From Verticillium longisporum (taxonomy: Eukaryota > Ascomycota > Sordariomycetes > Glomerellales > Plectosphaerellaceae): 64,000 bases of DNA. How positions within the stretch are numbered: the first letter of the stretch is position 1; each line of letters begins with the position of its first letter. This document shows, one piece after another, positions 11,353 through 20,616 of this stretch. The notes beneath the pieces are model-generated. The model was not told the origin of the DNA. It made no database searches and saw only the letters and a program-made list of their open reading frames with translations. The stretch lies in NCBI GenBank assembly GCA_019188255.1, contig JAETXT010000014.1:558001-622000 (forward strand), given 5' to 3'. The translations under genes were made by a program, and so were the position numbers.

Positions 11353-12651
11353 TTAAACCGAACACTGCCCAGGCCCCCCGAAACTATCCGACCCGGACGG
11401 CACTAACAGAAACTGGCCGCCTCCGCTGCCAGCGGGACACTCAGCAGTAGCCGTCCCGTCGCCGAAGTTGAACTCGACAACAATGGTGCACCAATTGACA
11501 TCACGGCTCCTGAGGAATGCCCAGCTCTGGCAGCCTTGGTACCGGAAGCAGGCGACGCAGCACCCGGCGCTGTCTTTGAAGTTTCCGAGTTCCTCGAAGC
11601 GGCCGGGAGGAGTGATAGACATGCCAATGACTTGCTGTTGTCCTTCGCAGATGGTGGCTGTTGCCGTGGCCTCCTCGGTCGTCGTTGTCGTTGTGAAATC
11701 GGTGATGGTCCTTGTCGTTGAGGGCGTTGTCGTTGTGAAGCGCGTCGTCGTCACGGTCGTGGGCGTCGTCCTGGTGCGGGTCGTGGGCGACGGCGTAAAG
11801 GTTGAGACCTTGGTGATGGTGGCCGATGGACGCTTCGTCGTCGTCTTGGTGACTGTCTTGGTGGCCGTGACGAGCTTCTTGACCGTCTGGGTCGGGCTGC
11901 GCGGAGGGGGGTACACGACGGCACAGGCGTTGCAGATCTGCTGGCGCGAGTACCTCCTGAGATAGGAGGGAACCCTGGCGTCGCGCTCGTCGAGGCCGCG
12001 AGGGGCGGGAGTGTCACCCTTGAAGCCGATGGGGATGACGGACGTTGTCGTTGTTGTTGTGACCTCTGTGACGGTCGAAGTATCGGTGACCGTGGTGAGG
12101 ATGGTGGACGTCGGGGCCCTGACGGTTGATAGCCTGGTCAGGACCGTGGTCGAAGCCCTAGTCACGGTGGCAACGGGTCGAGGGGCGGTGACAGTCGAGA
12201 GAACGGTTGTCTTGCATCCATAAGGGCACACGGTGGCCGTGGTGGTCGTGCACACGGTTGTTGTGGTCTTGATTGTCTTTACTTGCGGCTTTGACGAGGC
12301 ACACTGAATAGGGCAGTAGGACCGACAAAACTTCTCCGGCTTGTTCTTACGAATGATGGAGACGACGGGGTCTTCGTCTGAACAGCTATCAGTAAATTTC
12401 CTGGTCCTCACTCGATGTGGTTTGCTGGAGGAGATCTTACACTTGCCACGTTTACTGACGCCGTCGACCTTTTTATGGACCAGACTATGGGTCTCGGGAT
12501 CGACGTACAGTAACTCATAGCCTTGATCGCTGGGGTAATCAGGAAGCTGGAAGGCTGGCGTAGTGTCTGACTTTGACTCCTTGGGGTGGGCAACGGCGAG
12601 CTGCACGAAGCACAAGTTGGCGGCGAGGACCGCCTTCAGAAGGTTAACCAT
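11353..12651 (-). CDS. secreted Thr-rich protein with C-terminal Cys-rich (apple/PAN-like) module
   Basis: A single exon encodes 432 residues. The chosen start, at 12651, opens with a clear signal peptide (MVNLLKAVLAANLCFVQLAVA). A longer frame upstream adds residues that do not look like a signal and is rejected. After a basic region with paired cysteines (FCRSYCPIQC) come two long Thr/Val tracts (TTTTVCTTTTATVC, then TTTRFTTTTPSTTRT) typical of O-glycosylated fungal surface proteins. The last 95 residues hold about six cysteines in the pattern CEGQQQ, GCCVACFRYQGCQSW and WCTIVVEF, which resembles the fungal apple/PAN-like adhesion module. I infer a cell-wall or extracellular carbohydrate- or protein-binding protein. 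No GPI signal is visible. Function is otherwise unknown. Confidence 0.75.
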   Translation of the reverse strand: MVNLLKAVLAANLCFVQLAVAHPKESKSDTTPAFQLPDYPSDQGYELLYVDPETHSLVHKKVDGVSKRGKCKISSSKPHRVRTRKFTDSCSDEDPVVSIIRKNKPEKFCRSYCPIQCASSKPQVKTIKTTTTVCTTTTATVCPYGCKTTVLSTVTAPRPVATVTRASTTVLTRLSTVRAPTSTILTTVTDTSTVTEVTTTTTTSVIPIGFKGDTPAPRGLDERDARVPSYLRRYSRQQICNACAVVYPPPRSPTQTVKKLVTATKTVTKTTTKRPSATITKVSTFTPSPTTRTRTTPTTVTTTRFTTTTPSTTRTITDFTTTTTTEEATATATICEGQQQVIGMSITPPGRFEELGNFKDSAGCCVACFRYQGCQSWAFLRSRDVNWCTIVVEFNFGDGTATAECPAGSGGGQFLLVPSGSDSFGGPGQCSV

Positions 12652-13547
12652 GATGATTTGAATGCCGGAGATTCGGGAGGTCTCGTTATACCGAGCCTTC
12701 TGGAAGAGAATCAAGGAAATAACGAACGAGGCGGTCTGTAGGGAATGACAAGAAGAGCAACCCAGTTCAGCGCGAACATGCGAGAACAAGCGATGACAGG
12801 TGCTCAGGATATAAGAGTGCTTCACTGCAGCTCAACACCGTTAGATCTCCTTTCCACCGGACGAGGACCGGCGGCAACGCTATTGAAGGCTGGACCACGC
12901 AGCATTGGGCTGGCCCAACTTATTGTCCTGAATCGGGCTTGAATCTTGGTCTGGGGCCAACAACCTCAAGTCATGCCAGCTGTTTTAGGGATACCTCACA
13001 GCATGCCATTGGATCGTTCCTGGGGCTAGTCCCAAGGGATACCAAGTTTTCAGGGACACAGTTGACTGGCCACGCCACCAGATTAACATGGCGTTGTAGT
13101 CTGTTCAGCTGCCAAGACCGACCAACGAGGCGCATATAAGCTTAAGGGTCTGCGACCTTATTTTTACGTTCAGTAAACCAGGTTGACGAATGGCGACAAG
13201 AATCTTGACTGTAGGGCACTCTCCCCGCCTGACGACCCTTGAAGCGCTTGCTATTGCTGCACTGCTCCGCTCCGCTCCGTTGCCATCTACTGCATTGCAT
13301 TTCGGGATGATTCAAACGCTGACTCGGTGAGAAAAATTCAATCTTAACGTCAAGTCCTGGATCAACACCGACGTATGGTCTTCCTGGCCTTGTCCATCTT
13401 TCATCGTACAAAGTGACCCGCTGGCTAAACCAGATGAAAACTTCAGCCAGGTCGACTTAGCTGCAGCGCTAATAAAGGCCCGGTGCTGTACTCATAATGC
13501 GGCAGCGTCGGCCAGAAAAAAGCCAGACGTCATCGTGTACGGTCAAA
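12652..13547. other. intergenic, no gene seen
   Basis: Promoter of the secreted protein gene plus sequence with several stops in all frames. I see no supported feature. Confidence 0.4.
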
Positions 13548-14066
13548 TTAGGGGTGCTGCGCCGCTGGAGATTGGCCGCTTTGCTGACGACTTGTCCGAT
13601 TCTGTACATGTTCCGCGTACCAGTATATACCCATCGTGATTAGGCAAGGCCAGAGCCGCGAAAAGCGCCAGGCCAGCCGAGGCTCGCAGCCGAAGGCCAC
13701 CGTCCTCGGTGCGGGTCTCGATGTAGCCCATCTGTAGCACGTCCTGTCCAAGATTCACGTCTTGGGTCAGCAGGAGGAACCAAGGCGATGAGATCACAGG
13801 TATAGACTTGAGGCTTTTCCCGCCGAGATCAAGATATGTCAGAGGGGGTGGGGGAAACGTACGGCAGCGAAGGATGCTGGCACATAGATGAGAGCCAGTA
13901 TAGTCAGCGTCTTGAGCACGTGAGACACATAGTCCTGACGCTCTGCCAACTGGAGTGTTGCAGCAGTCTGCTTAGTGGGGTCCTTCATCTTGAGCGTAAC
14001 GGCCTCGCTGTCTTGGAGACTGATTGTCAGGACCCCTGAGAGACCAACAGGGTGGCTGCGGGGCAC
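13548..14066 (-). pseudogene. relic of CorA-like Mg2+ transporter C-terminus
   Basis: Two pieces read as the end of a fungal CorA-like protein. The piece at 14066-13858 encodes LQLAERQDYVSHVLKTLTI and LALIYVPASFAA, the usual helix leading into the first membrane segment. A possible intron (donor GTACGT, acceptor TTGGACAG) leads to DVLQMGYIETRTEDGG and a second hydrophobic helix (LALFAALALP). The frame then breaks near 13637, and ITMGIYWYAEHV continues in the next frame to a stop. The family GMN signature is not present where expected, QMG being the nearest. No upstream exons for the large N-terminal domain are visible within the next kilobase. A truncated, decayed gene is the simplest reading; a short functional protein is less likely. 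Confidence 0.4.
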
Positions 14067-15699
14067 CTAGGAGTCACGAAGAAAGGGGGGCCGAGCGTAT
14101 GAGGGACTACTTATAGAGAGGGCCGTCGGCCCGTAGTTGAGGAGGGCATCGATTATTCTGGTGATCTATGCAAAGTCTACTCCAGCCTGATGCGGCCTCG
14201 ATACATCTGGTGGAAAGAGCCCCGTATCAGTCAACTCCAACATTGTGATCTTGGGGAGGAATAGAAGAAGAGGGCTAAAATGGACTCCGACGCATGAGAT
14301 GGTAGTTCGACTGATCCCATGCCTAGACCAACGCTTCCGGCTAGTAAACATTTGAGAAAACACATCAGGAGAAGCGCTTCGCGATTTGCGCTTCATTTCC
14401 GGCCCGAAGTATTGGAACTGAAGACATCAGCACAAACCTGCATGTGCGTCTTTCGTTTCACTAGGTTGACATAAAGTAGTTCACGCCCAATTTCGGCCAA
14501 GGTAAGCTGTCATTCTATCCGTGGTGTCCAGCTCATGAAACTTCAAACCTGTTGGCACGAGTACTTGACATGAGTGAGGCTGCCTATCATCGTCTAGGTA
14601 TCTGGGTGGGGCAGGCTCAACTCTGACACTCCAAGCGAAAACTACGTTTAGGATCGACTGTTCATTGCTGAACAAGGTAGCTTAGGCGCAATCTCATCCA
14701 GTTAATTTCTGACTATGTAGTCCTGGCCGCAGCCCGTGGAATCGGCCGAGGGCCAGGCTGGCAAAACCGTGGTGAATGTCAGCATTGGAATGACGGTCAT
14801 TGATTGTATGAATCGGCGATACGTGTCACGCCTATGCTTTCTCCGACGAGCAGAGCCGAAGAGCAATGAGACCTGATCCAAAGCAGGATGAAAGCCGCGG
14901 TCCGGCGCTTATGGCTGTGTGACGCTTTGCTGTGATGAAGATGTCCTCCTGATCAGCCCGGCCGCTGCCTCTGTAACCTGCCTTGGGCGCAAGTCCTGAA
15001 CCGCGATCGCATGATCAGCTTCTTATGCAGGTAATTTACTGCATGGCAGATATATTGACATAGTCAGGCAGTCTGTTGTGGCTGAGCAGCCTTGTTCTTC
15101 TACTGCTATAGGCTATGACAAGGACCCCGGAGTACACCTAAGGTGCCTTGCCTGGCAGCTATAGGCTCCAGGTGCAGGAAGAAATTTCCCGCATCTATTG
15201 CTTATCGTCACGTGGGGCGTCTCAAACACTGAAGGAGAATATGAACAAACAGACTTCATCGAGGTAGGTCCTAGGCTGATCATGCTTGAGTATTTAACTG
15301 ATCACGCGACCATACTTATCAGTACTCTAGGTACCTTCGCCCTTCCAACGATCAATGCTGGTTTTCTCAAGGTTTATTACTCTTTAGTTCAAAAATACAC
15401 CTTCCTAATAAGTAAGAATACATAATCCATTTTGAAAACTCGGCTGATGTTTGTGGAGCCTCCGTGATTTTACGGGAGGAGGGACATGCTTCTCTGGTCT
15501 TGATGAAGTCTGAGTTGAATAATGGAATGATTCAGATAAAAGAAACTCATTATAGGAGGCATCGTACCAGAAAGAGAACAGTGGTGCAGAACAACGCAGA
15601 CATATAACACAACAGCCATCGCAAGTCCCAAGCCAGCTCTCGAACCCTTGACTAATTCATTCAGTTCCAAGTCCATGCAGCTGGCCCTCAGCATCGTCG
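14067..15699. other. intergenic, gene-poor
   Basis: No frame longer than about 75 codons and no family resemblance. The segment 15190-15460 is relatively AT-rich. It may contain remains of the upstream part of the CorA-like relic, but I cannot identify them. Confidence 0.4.
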
Positions 15700-17601
15700 T
15701 TACTTGAACACATAATTGCCCCCACCTACACCGTTGATGAAATCGCCGTAGAAAATCTTCCCAAGATTAATCACGATCAACTGAGCCGTGTGCTTCGCGT
15801 TACGACTACCAGCTCTTTTATCCTCGCTGTTGTCCTGCTGCAGCATGCTCCGAATCAAGTCATTTATAGCAGCCCTCGTGGCGCCGGCCAAGTCGGCGTC
15901 ACCGTAACTCTCGTCACCTAGGCTCTTCCTCCTCTGCTTCGGTGGCACACCTGCCCTCCGTGCCTGGGCCACACGTGCGGTTGTTGAATGGAGAGTGGCA
16001 CGTCTCGTGGTCGAGCCCCTGCCATGGTCATTTCCGTCCTCGACAGAAGGGACGACATGCGACCCTTTTCTGGATCTGTCCACCGTTTTTTTGCGACCAG
16101 GGCCGTGGATGTCGTTCCAACTTCCCAACTGCTGCGTTAGAAGGTGGCCTACAGTCCTCAACGCCGGCAGCGCGTTTTCGGGCGATATTCGAGCCCTCTC
16201 AGTTTCAAGCAGGAGCCGCCTGATCAGTTGAGGCTCTGCCATGTGCGTGATAATGCGATGCAGGTTCTCCGAGAGAATCCATCCGCTACCGTAGACGTGT
16301 TCGTAAGCCTTGTTCCGTACAATCTTCTCCAACGCCTCCACCACGTTCCGCACTTGCTTCAACGACCCCTTGAAGAACTCGTGATGACCCCGGCCGCAAT
16401 GCACACATTCTCTGACGCGCACATTCTGGTACCGCAGGGCTATGTGACTCAGCCTTTCGGCCTTTTTGGCCGCGAAAAACCTGCTGGGTGACTCGTAGAC
16501 GATCTTCGTGTTGTATCTGTAGCAATTCTCCCGCTGCTTGAGCCTACTCGTTGCCGAGTTTTTGGACCACCCAATCTTGAACAAGTTGGGTACCTTGGTA
16601 TGCTCCAGGATGTACAAGACACCCTCTTTTCTCTGCTGCGGCGTGAGATGCTTGTAAAGTTCGCTTATGAAGGGTCCTGGATCACGGGGTGTGCCACGCC
16701 GGTACAACTCGCCCCGGCCGACTTCTTCGCGTATGTTGTCGGTAAATTCTCTGATCCTCTCGTCCACGATGGCATTCTCTTTAAAGTCTTCGTCTTCATC
16801 TTCCGACTCATGGCTTTGGTCGCAGTACAAAGCGAGCCTCGACCTGCTGCGGATGGGCCTTGTGGCAGGCGTGCTGCTTGTGAAGCTGTTTGAGTGCTTT
16901 CGTCGCCGCGCTGGAGACCAGCTCTGCACTTTGGCATGTGAATCTCTAGTGCGATAGTAGTAGCCGCCGTCATCATCGTCGTCGTCGTAAAACTCCGTAG
17001 CTTGCGTCGAGTTGAAGATGGCGACTGAGTCGTTACTCGCCGCGTACGACTGCTCGCTTTCGCCAGAGGAATCGTCATTAGAAGAATCGTCATCAGAGGA
17101 CTCGTCATCAGAAGAATCGTCATCAGAGGAATCGTCATCGCCGCTCTCGTCGTCATCCTCATCTTCGAAGCGGCCCCTCTCCGCACCGACGGCGAGTTGG
17201 TTCTCCTTCCACAAGTCGAACCTCTCGAGCGCAGCCCCCCAGTGAGAACTGCAATGCGACCTTCGTAGAAAGTCCCTCATCTGTGAGGGAAAAGTCCCCG
17301 TAAGGGGGAAACTCTTTTCAAGGATAAACTCATTGCGAAAGCTTCGGAGACTCGAAGCCGTCGCGTAAGACAATTTCTTCAAGCACCTCAAAGGCTTTAG
17401 CGCTCCAGCTGATCTGCTCTTGGCCACTCCGGAACATAATTCGAAGTCTTCTCGCCTAATCAGCTTTGGGTCGACTTCCCATTCCTCGTTCATGCCTGGG
17501 GCGAAAGCTTGATTGCCGTAGATGATGATTAGGCAGGAAACCACAAACGGGATCCCCTGAGGAGCCATCTGTGAAGTAAGGAAAGAGGATGGTTTTTTCA
17601 A
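15700..17601 (-). CDS. T5orf172 (MUG113-type, GIY-YIG-like) domain protein, copy 1
   Basis: An intronless frame of up to 633 residues; Met at 17568 is an alternative start. The domain lies at about residues 326-428. It begins QRKEGVLYILEHT and continues NLFKIGWSK, an Arg-containing helix, KKAERLSHIAL with a conserved Glu, and a Cys pair ECVHCGRGHHEFF. This is the T5orf172 domain, named from phage T5 and related to GIY-YIG nucleases; fungal members include fission yeast mug113. The N-terminus has a very acidic Asp/Ser tract at residues 147-184 (DDDSSDDDSSDDESSDDDSS) and DDDDDD near 206. The C-terminal 200 residues are basic and low-complexity. A homologous gene follows at 20616-18592. Whether the nuclease fold is active is unknown. 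A nuclear, DNA-related role is only inference. Confidence 0.8.
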   Translation of the reverse strand: MKKPSSFLTSQMAPQGIPFVVSCLIIIYGNQAFAPGMNEEWEVDPKLIRREDFELCSGVAKSRSAGALKPLRCLKKLSYATASSLRSFRNEFILEKSFPLTGTFPSQMRDFLRRSHCSSHWGAALERFDLWKENQLAVGAERGRFEDEDDDESGDDDSSDDDSSDDESSDDDSSNDDSSGESEQSYAASNDSVAIFNSTQATEFYDDDDDDGGYYYRTRDSHAKVQSWSPARRRKHSNSFTSSTPATRPIRSRSRLALYCDQSHESEDEDEDFKENAIVDERIREFTDNIREEVGRGELYRRGTPRDPGPFISELYKHLTPQQRKEGVLYILEHTKVPNLFKIGWSKNSATSRLKQRENCYRYNTKIVYESPSRFFAAKKAERLSHIALRYQNVRVRECVHCGRGHHEFFKGSLKQVRNVVEALEKIVRNKAYEHVYGSGWILSENLHRIITHMAEPQLIRRLLLETERARISPENALPALRTVGHLLTQQLGSWNDIHGPGRKKTVDRSRKGSHVVPSVEDGNDHGRGSTTRRATLHSTTARVAQARRAGVPPKQRRKSLGDESYGDADLAGATRAAINDLIRSMLQQDNSEDKRAGSRNAKHTAQLIVINLGKIFYGDFINGVGGGNYVFK

Positions 17602-18591
17602 TTAGCCGTTAGTTAGATTCGTGAAGGATACCGACAATGTTACAGGTGACCGACCGACTTCTTGATGGCCCCAAATCAAGGGGGCTCATCAGATTTTGTG
17701 TGTACACTCTTTTATACTCAGACACACGCACACATACATAGATACGAGAGGGCAAAGGCCCCATTTCAAGATCATGAGCACCAAGCAGAAGCACGGAACG
17801 GACCTACATGGCACCACTCTGCAACGCGAAATGAGGCCGAGGGCAGGGTCAGGAGGCCTTGGACATGGCGTTCCCATACTGTTTCCACCACACACACATC
17901 CGCATGTAGCCATCTTTATGCCGTTGGTTGCTAGCTCAAAACTCGACCGCACTCGTTTGGGATAAGCGAAGTTTCTACTTCAACATTCGCAACACCAATC
18001 AGACTCGAGGTCTGGTGCGCCCCTGGCCAGACCCAACCCGAAACCCAGTCAGCCCATATTCCTGGCAGCCTCTTGACATTGATCACACTCGGCCTTTTCG
18101 CGCGCGAATCCCAAACAGGACGGCCTGCAACACGCCCTTCGTTCGCCGGTAAGGCTCACAGGAAGATCGGGTAGGCAAGGCAGACCGGAACTGGGTTCGC
18201 GGAGAGGATAGTGTATGGTTTGGAGGCAGCCGACCTTGCTGCGATAGGTCATGCGGGCACCTCGGCGTTGATTTACAGAGGACTGGTATGGAGCCCTTTT
18301 CAATCGTCCTGTGAAGAGCCTGGCTCCAACTTATGTCTCGCTTTCTAAGCCTGGCTCGACTAAGAGGAGTGCGTATTTCCCAGACCAAGTCGACTTTGCC
18401 GGAGGAAGGTGATGATAGAGAAAAGGTACTGGTACCTTGCGCCTTTCCTGAGATTGCCGTGCCTTGGATGGAAACCAGTGGCCCGCAGAGAGAGACATCA
18501 GTTTATCGACTGTAGCCCCGCATGAGATATACTTCAGAAAGAAAACCGTCAACAATTCTCGACTAGTTGCGAAACCCTCAATCCACGTACA
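17602..18591. other. promoter of T5orf172 copy 1, duplicated segment
   Basis: The part 17830-18220 resembles 20850-21260 upstream of the second copy. The clearest shared block is at 17917-17936 and 20937-20956 (ATGCSGTTGGTTGCTAGCTC, S being C or G). Further blocks are near 18005 (CAGACTCGAGGTCTGG against CAACCTCCAGATCTGG) and 18170 (GGAACTGGGTTCGCGGA against GGAACTGGTCCGCGGA). No separate gene was found. Confidence 0.55.
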
Positions 18592-19209
18592 CTACTTCCC
18601 CTTGGACTTCGATGCCTCAGCCGCTTGGTTCTGTTCCCTCCACTCGTCTTTCAAACCGGTGAAAAACCCACCCACACTCTGCCTGCAGATGCCCACAAAC
18701 TGCATGAACCCCAGCCAGTCTTTCTTATCGCGTTTCGAATACTGTTCCTTGTACTTCTCAGGAAGTAAACTCTGAAAAACGCCCATTATGGCGTCCTTGA
18801 CATCGTCAGATGGACTGCTGGCCCTGTCCCTTCGCGGAGACCACGGCCAGGGCCTGCCACCATCCACTTCCGGGGTGCCGTGCCGGGATCCAGTCTTTAT
18901 GATCGCATTTGCGGCTGTTTTGGCCTTGTGCGCTTGAGCAGCAAGCCGCTTGGCCCATCGCTTCTTCGGCGTCGGGCTTTCAAGGACATGGTCGTCACCA
19001 GCCTCAATCGAAGGCATCACTTCCCCCTCGGTACCGCCAAAAATGTCCGTCTCCCGTGCTCCAAGACTCATATCAGCGCACTGGCTTGTCATGTACTCCA
19101 TACTGTTCTTCCTCACTCTCACCAGACTGCCGCTCTCCGACACCTCGGTGGCCCTTCCGTGGCCCTCGCTGACGTTCTCCACCACGCTCGCTACCGCAAC
19201 GTGGTTCAT
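18592..19209 (-). CDS. C-terminal part of T5orf172 copy 2, beyond an in-frame TAG
   Basis: This 205-codon frame is in the same frame as the T5orf172 gene just upstream and is separated from it by one TAG (19263-19261). The 17 codons between the stop and this Met also read as protein (ERVDGGVWKLSQAVHEA). They align with copy 1, which reads EHVYGSGWILSENLHRI after a Tyr where this copy has TAG. Further on, EVMPSIEAGDDHVLES here matches VVPSVEDGNDHGRGS of copy 1. It is therefore best read as the tail of the same gene, not an independent protein. The tail contains a basic stretch (PTPKKRWAKRLAAQAHKAK) and an aromatic C-terminal region ending in Lys-rich residues. If the TAG is real, this part is probably untranslated. 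Confidence 0.6.
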   Translation of the reverse strand: MNHVAVASVVENVSEGHGRATEVSESGSLVRVRKNSMEYMTSQCADMSLGARETDIFGGTEGEVMPSIEAGDDHVLESPTPKKRWAKRLAAQAHKAKTAANAIIKTGSRHGTPEVDGGRPWPWSPRRDRASSPSDDVKDAIMGVFQSLLPEKYKEQYSKRDKKDWLGFMQFVGICRQSVGGFFTGLKDEWREQNQAAEASKSKGK

Positions 19210-19260
19210 CGCCTCGTGAACGGCCTGCGACAGCTTCCAGACACCCCCATCAACCCTCTC

Positions 19261-20616
19261 CTAAGCCGGCAACTTGACCAACCGCTCCATGCTTTCGACC
19301 GTCTCGATGACCGTCTCCCTCGACGTGCGAAACCACTCCCTGTGCCGCTTTCCGCACTGCAAACAAGCCGTGACGACGAGATTCTCGTTCCGCAGCGCCA
19401 GGCGCGCCAGCTTCTCGGCCTTTTCGAAGAACGGCCCGCCCTGCGTCTCGTGGATGATCTGCGTGTTGGCCTTGTAGCAGTGATTCGACTGCGCGAGCCT
19501 GTTCTCCGCCGAAAACCCAGTGTAACCAATCTTGAAGAGGGCGGGGTCCTCTGTGTGAGCGAGAACGTAGACTATTCCTTCCCTTCTTTGAGTCTCGGTG
19601 AGGTACTTGTACATCTCTGCGAGGAACGGCGACGGGTCCCGGACCGAGCTTTTGCGCCGGAACTCGACGGCGACGAGCGCGAAGACCCTATCGTCGAGGA
19701 TGGCGTTGGCTGCTTCAGCGGCCTCGACGGCAGAGACTTCTTCCGAGGGGGTTACTTCCAGGCTGGCCGAGGGGTCGGTGACGGCTTCCATGACGATGGC
19801 CGAGTCGCCTTCCGAGCTTGGGGGTGAGGGGGGCTGGTGCGGTTTGGAAGCATCGGGAACCAATAGGCTGTTGTCGGCGGGCGCGTAGCTGGCGGTCGAG
19901 AGACGGGTGTCAGTCGCAGGATGGGCCGCGACTGGTCTCCTATTGATGGCCTGGAGACCATCAGTCGAACCAAAGACGGAGTCATCTGCTGGCTGAGGTT
20001 CAGGCGGTTTCACAGTCTGGTGGTCCAGTACACTTTCTCCGTCGTCCATGGTGCTGTCATCGTTGCCATGGATGCTCTCACAAGTTGGAGAGCGGTAGGC
20101 GGGAGAGCGGTAGGTGGGAGGAGAATCATCCGGGACTTGGCTGCTCGGTTCGTGCTCGATCGTCCCCACCGTGAGGGTCGAAGCCGAGAAGACCTTCACA
20201 GAAGCATCCGGTATGCCTGGCGAGCCAGTGAGATCCCTTTCAGCCTCGCCAGCCTCAACAACCTGCACGTTCGCAGTCATCTTCGCGGATAGCCAGGAGT
20301 ACTTCCACCTTTCAAGGTTCACGCTTGGCTTCACGACGCGAATCCCGCAGTGAGTATTGTTCAGGAAACCCGTCAGCTGCTCAAAGAAAGCCTCCGTCAT
20401 GGGACACACCTCCATCTTGCTGAAACAGGCATAAAGACTGATGGCGGACTCACGCCTCAAGGCCCCAATGGGGTTGCTGCATTGGTCGCCGTTCACCTTG
20501 AAGCCGGAACACTTTGTGAACTCATATCCCTCCTCTCGAGGGATCACGCTGGAGCCATGCAGAATGGCAGCCAGCGCCGAGAGAGCGGTATGGGCTGTGT
20601 TGGTGTCGGCATCCAT
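19261..20616 (-). CDS. T5orf172 (MUG113-type, GIY-YIG-like) domain protein, copy 2
   Basis: The Met at 20616 (MDADTNTAHTAL) gives about 451 residues; an in-frame Met at 20745 would add 43. The N-terminus carries a Cys motif seen in this fungal family (KCSGFKVNGDQCSNP), with later Cys in VCPMTEAF and NNTHCGIRV. Copy 1 keeps only part of it. After a Pro/Ser-rich linker comes the T5orf172 domain: QRREGIVYVLAHT, ALFKIGYTG, ENRLAQSNHC, EKAEKLARLAL, CLQCGKRHREWF. It ends at ERLVKLPA followed by TAG. Homology to copy 1 continues beyond this stop into 19209-18592, so the protein is either newly truncated, read through, or hit by a one-base error (TAC Tyr in copy 1, TAG here). The tandem arrangement with copy 1 and shared promoter sequence indicate local duplication. 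Confidence 0.8.
   Translation of the reverse strand: MDADTNTAHTALSALAAILHGSSVIPREEGYEFTKCSGFKVNGDQCSNPIGALRRESAISLYACFSKMEVCPMTEAFFEQLTGFLNNTHCGIRVVKPSVNLERWKYSWLSAKMTANVQVVEAGEAERDLTGSPGIPDASVKVFSASTLTVGTIEHEPSSQVPDDSPPTYRSPAYRSPTCESIHGNDDSTMDDGESVLDHQTVKPPEPQPADDSVFGSTDGLQAINRRPVAAHPATDTRLSTASYAPADNSLLVPDASKPHQPPSPPSSEGDSAIVMEAVTDPSASLEVTPSEEVSAVEAAEAANAILDDRVFALVAVEFRRKSSVRDPSPFLAEMYKYLTETQRREGIVYVLAHTEDPALFKIGYTGFSAENRLAQSNHCYKANTQIIHETQGGPFFEKAEKLARLALRNENLVVTACLQCGKRHREWFRTSRETVIETVESMERLVKLPA

Noticed and set aside
17012..17170. Tandem repeat of GAATCGTCATCAGAG-type units
   Set aside because: It is the codon-level repeat of the Asp/Ser tract in T5orf172 copy 1, not an independent element.
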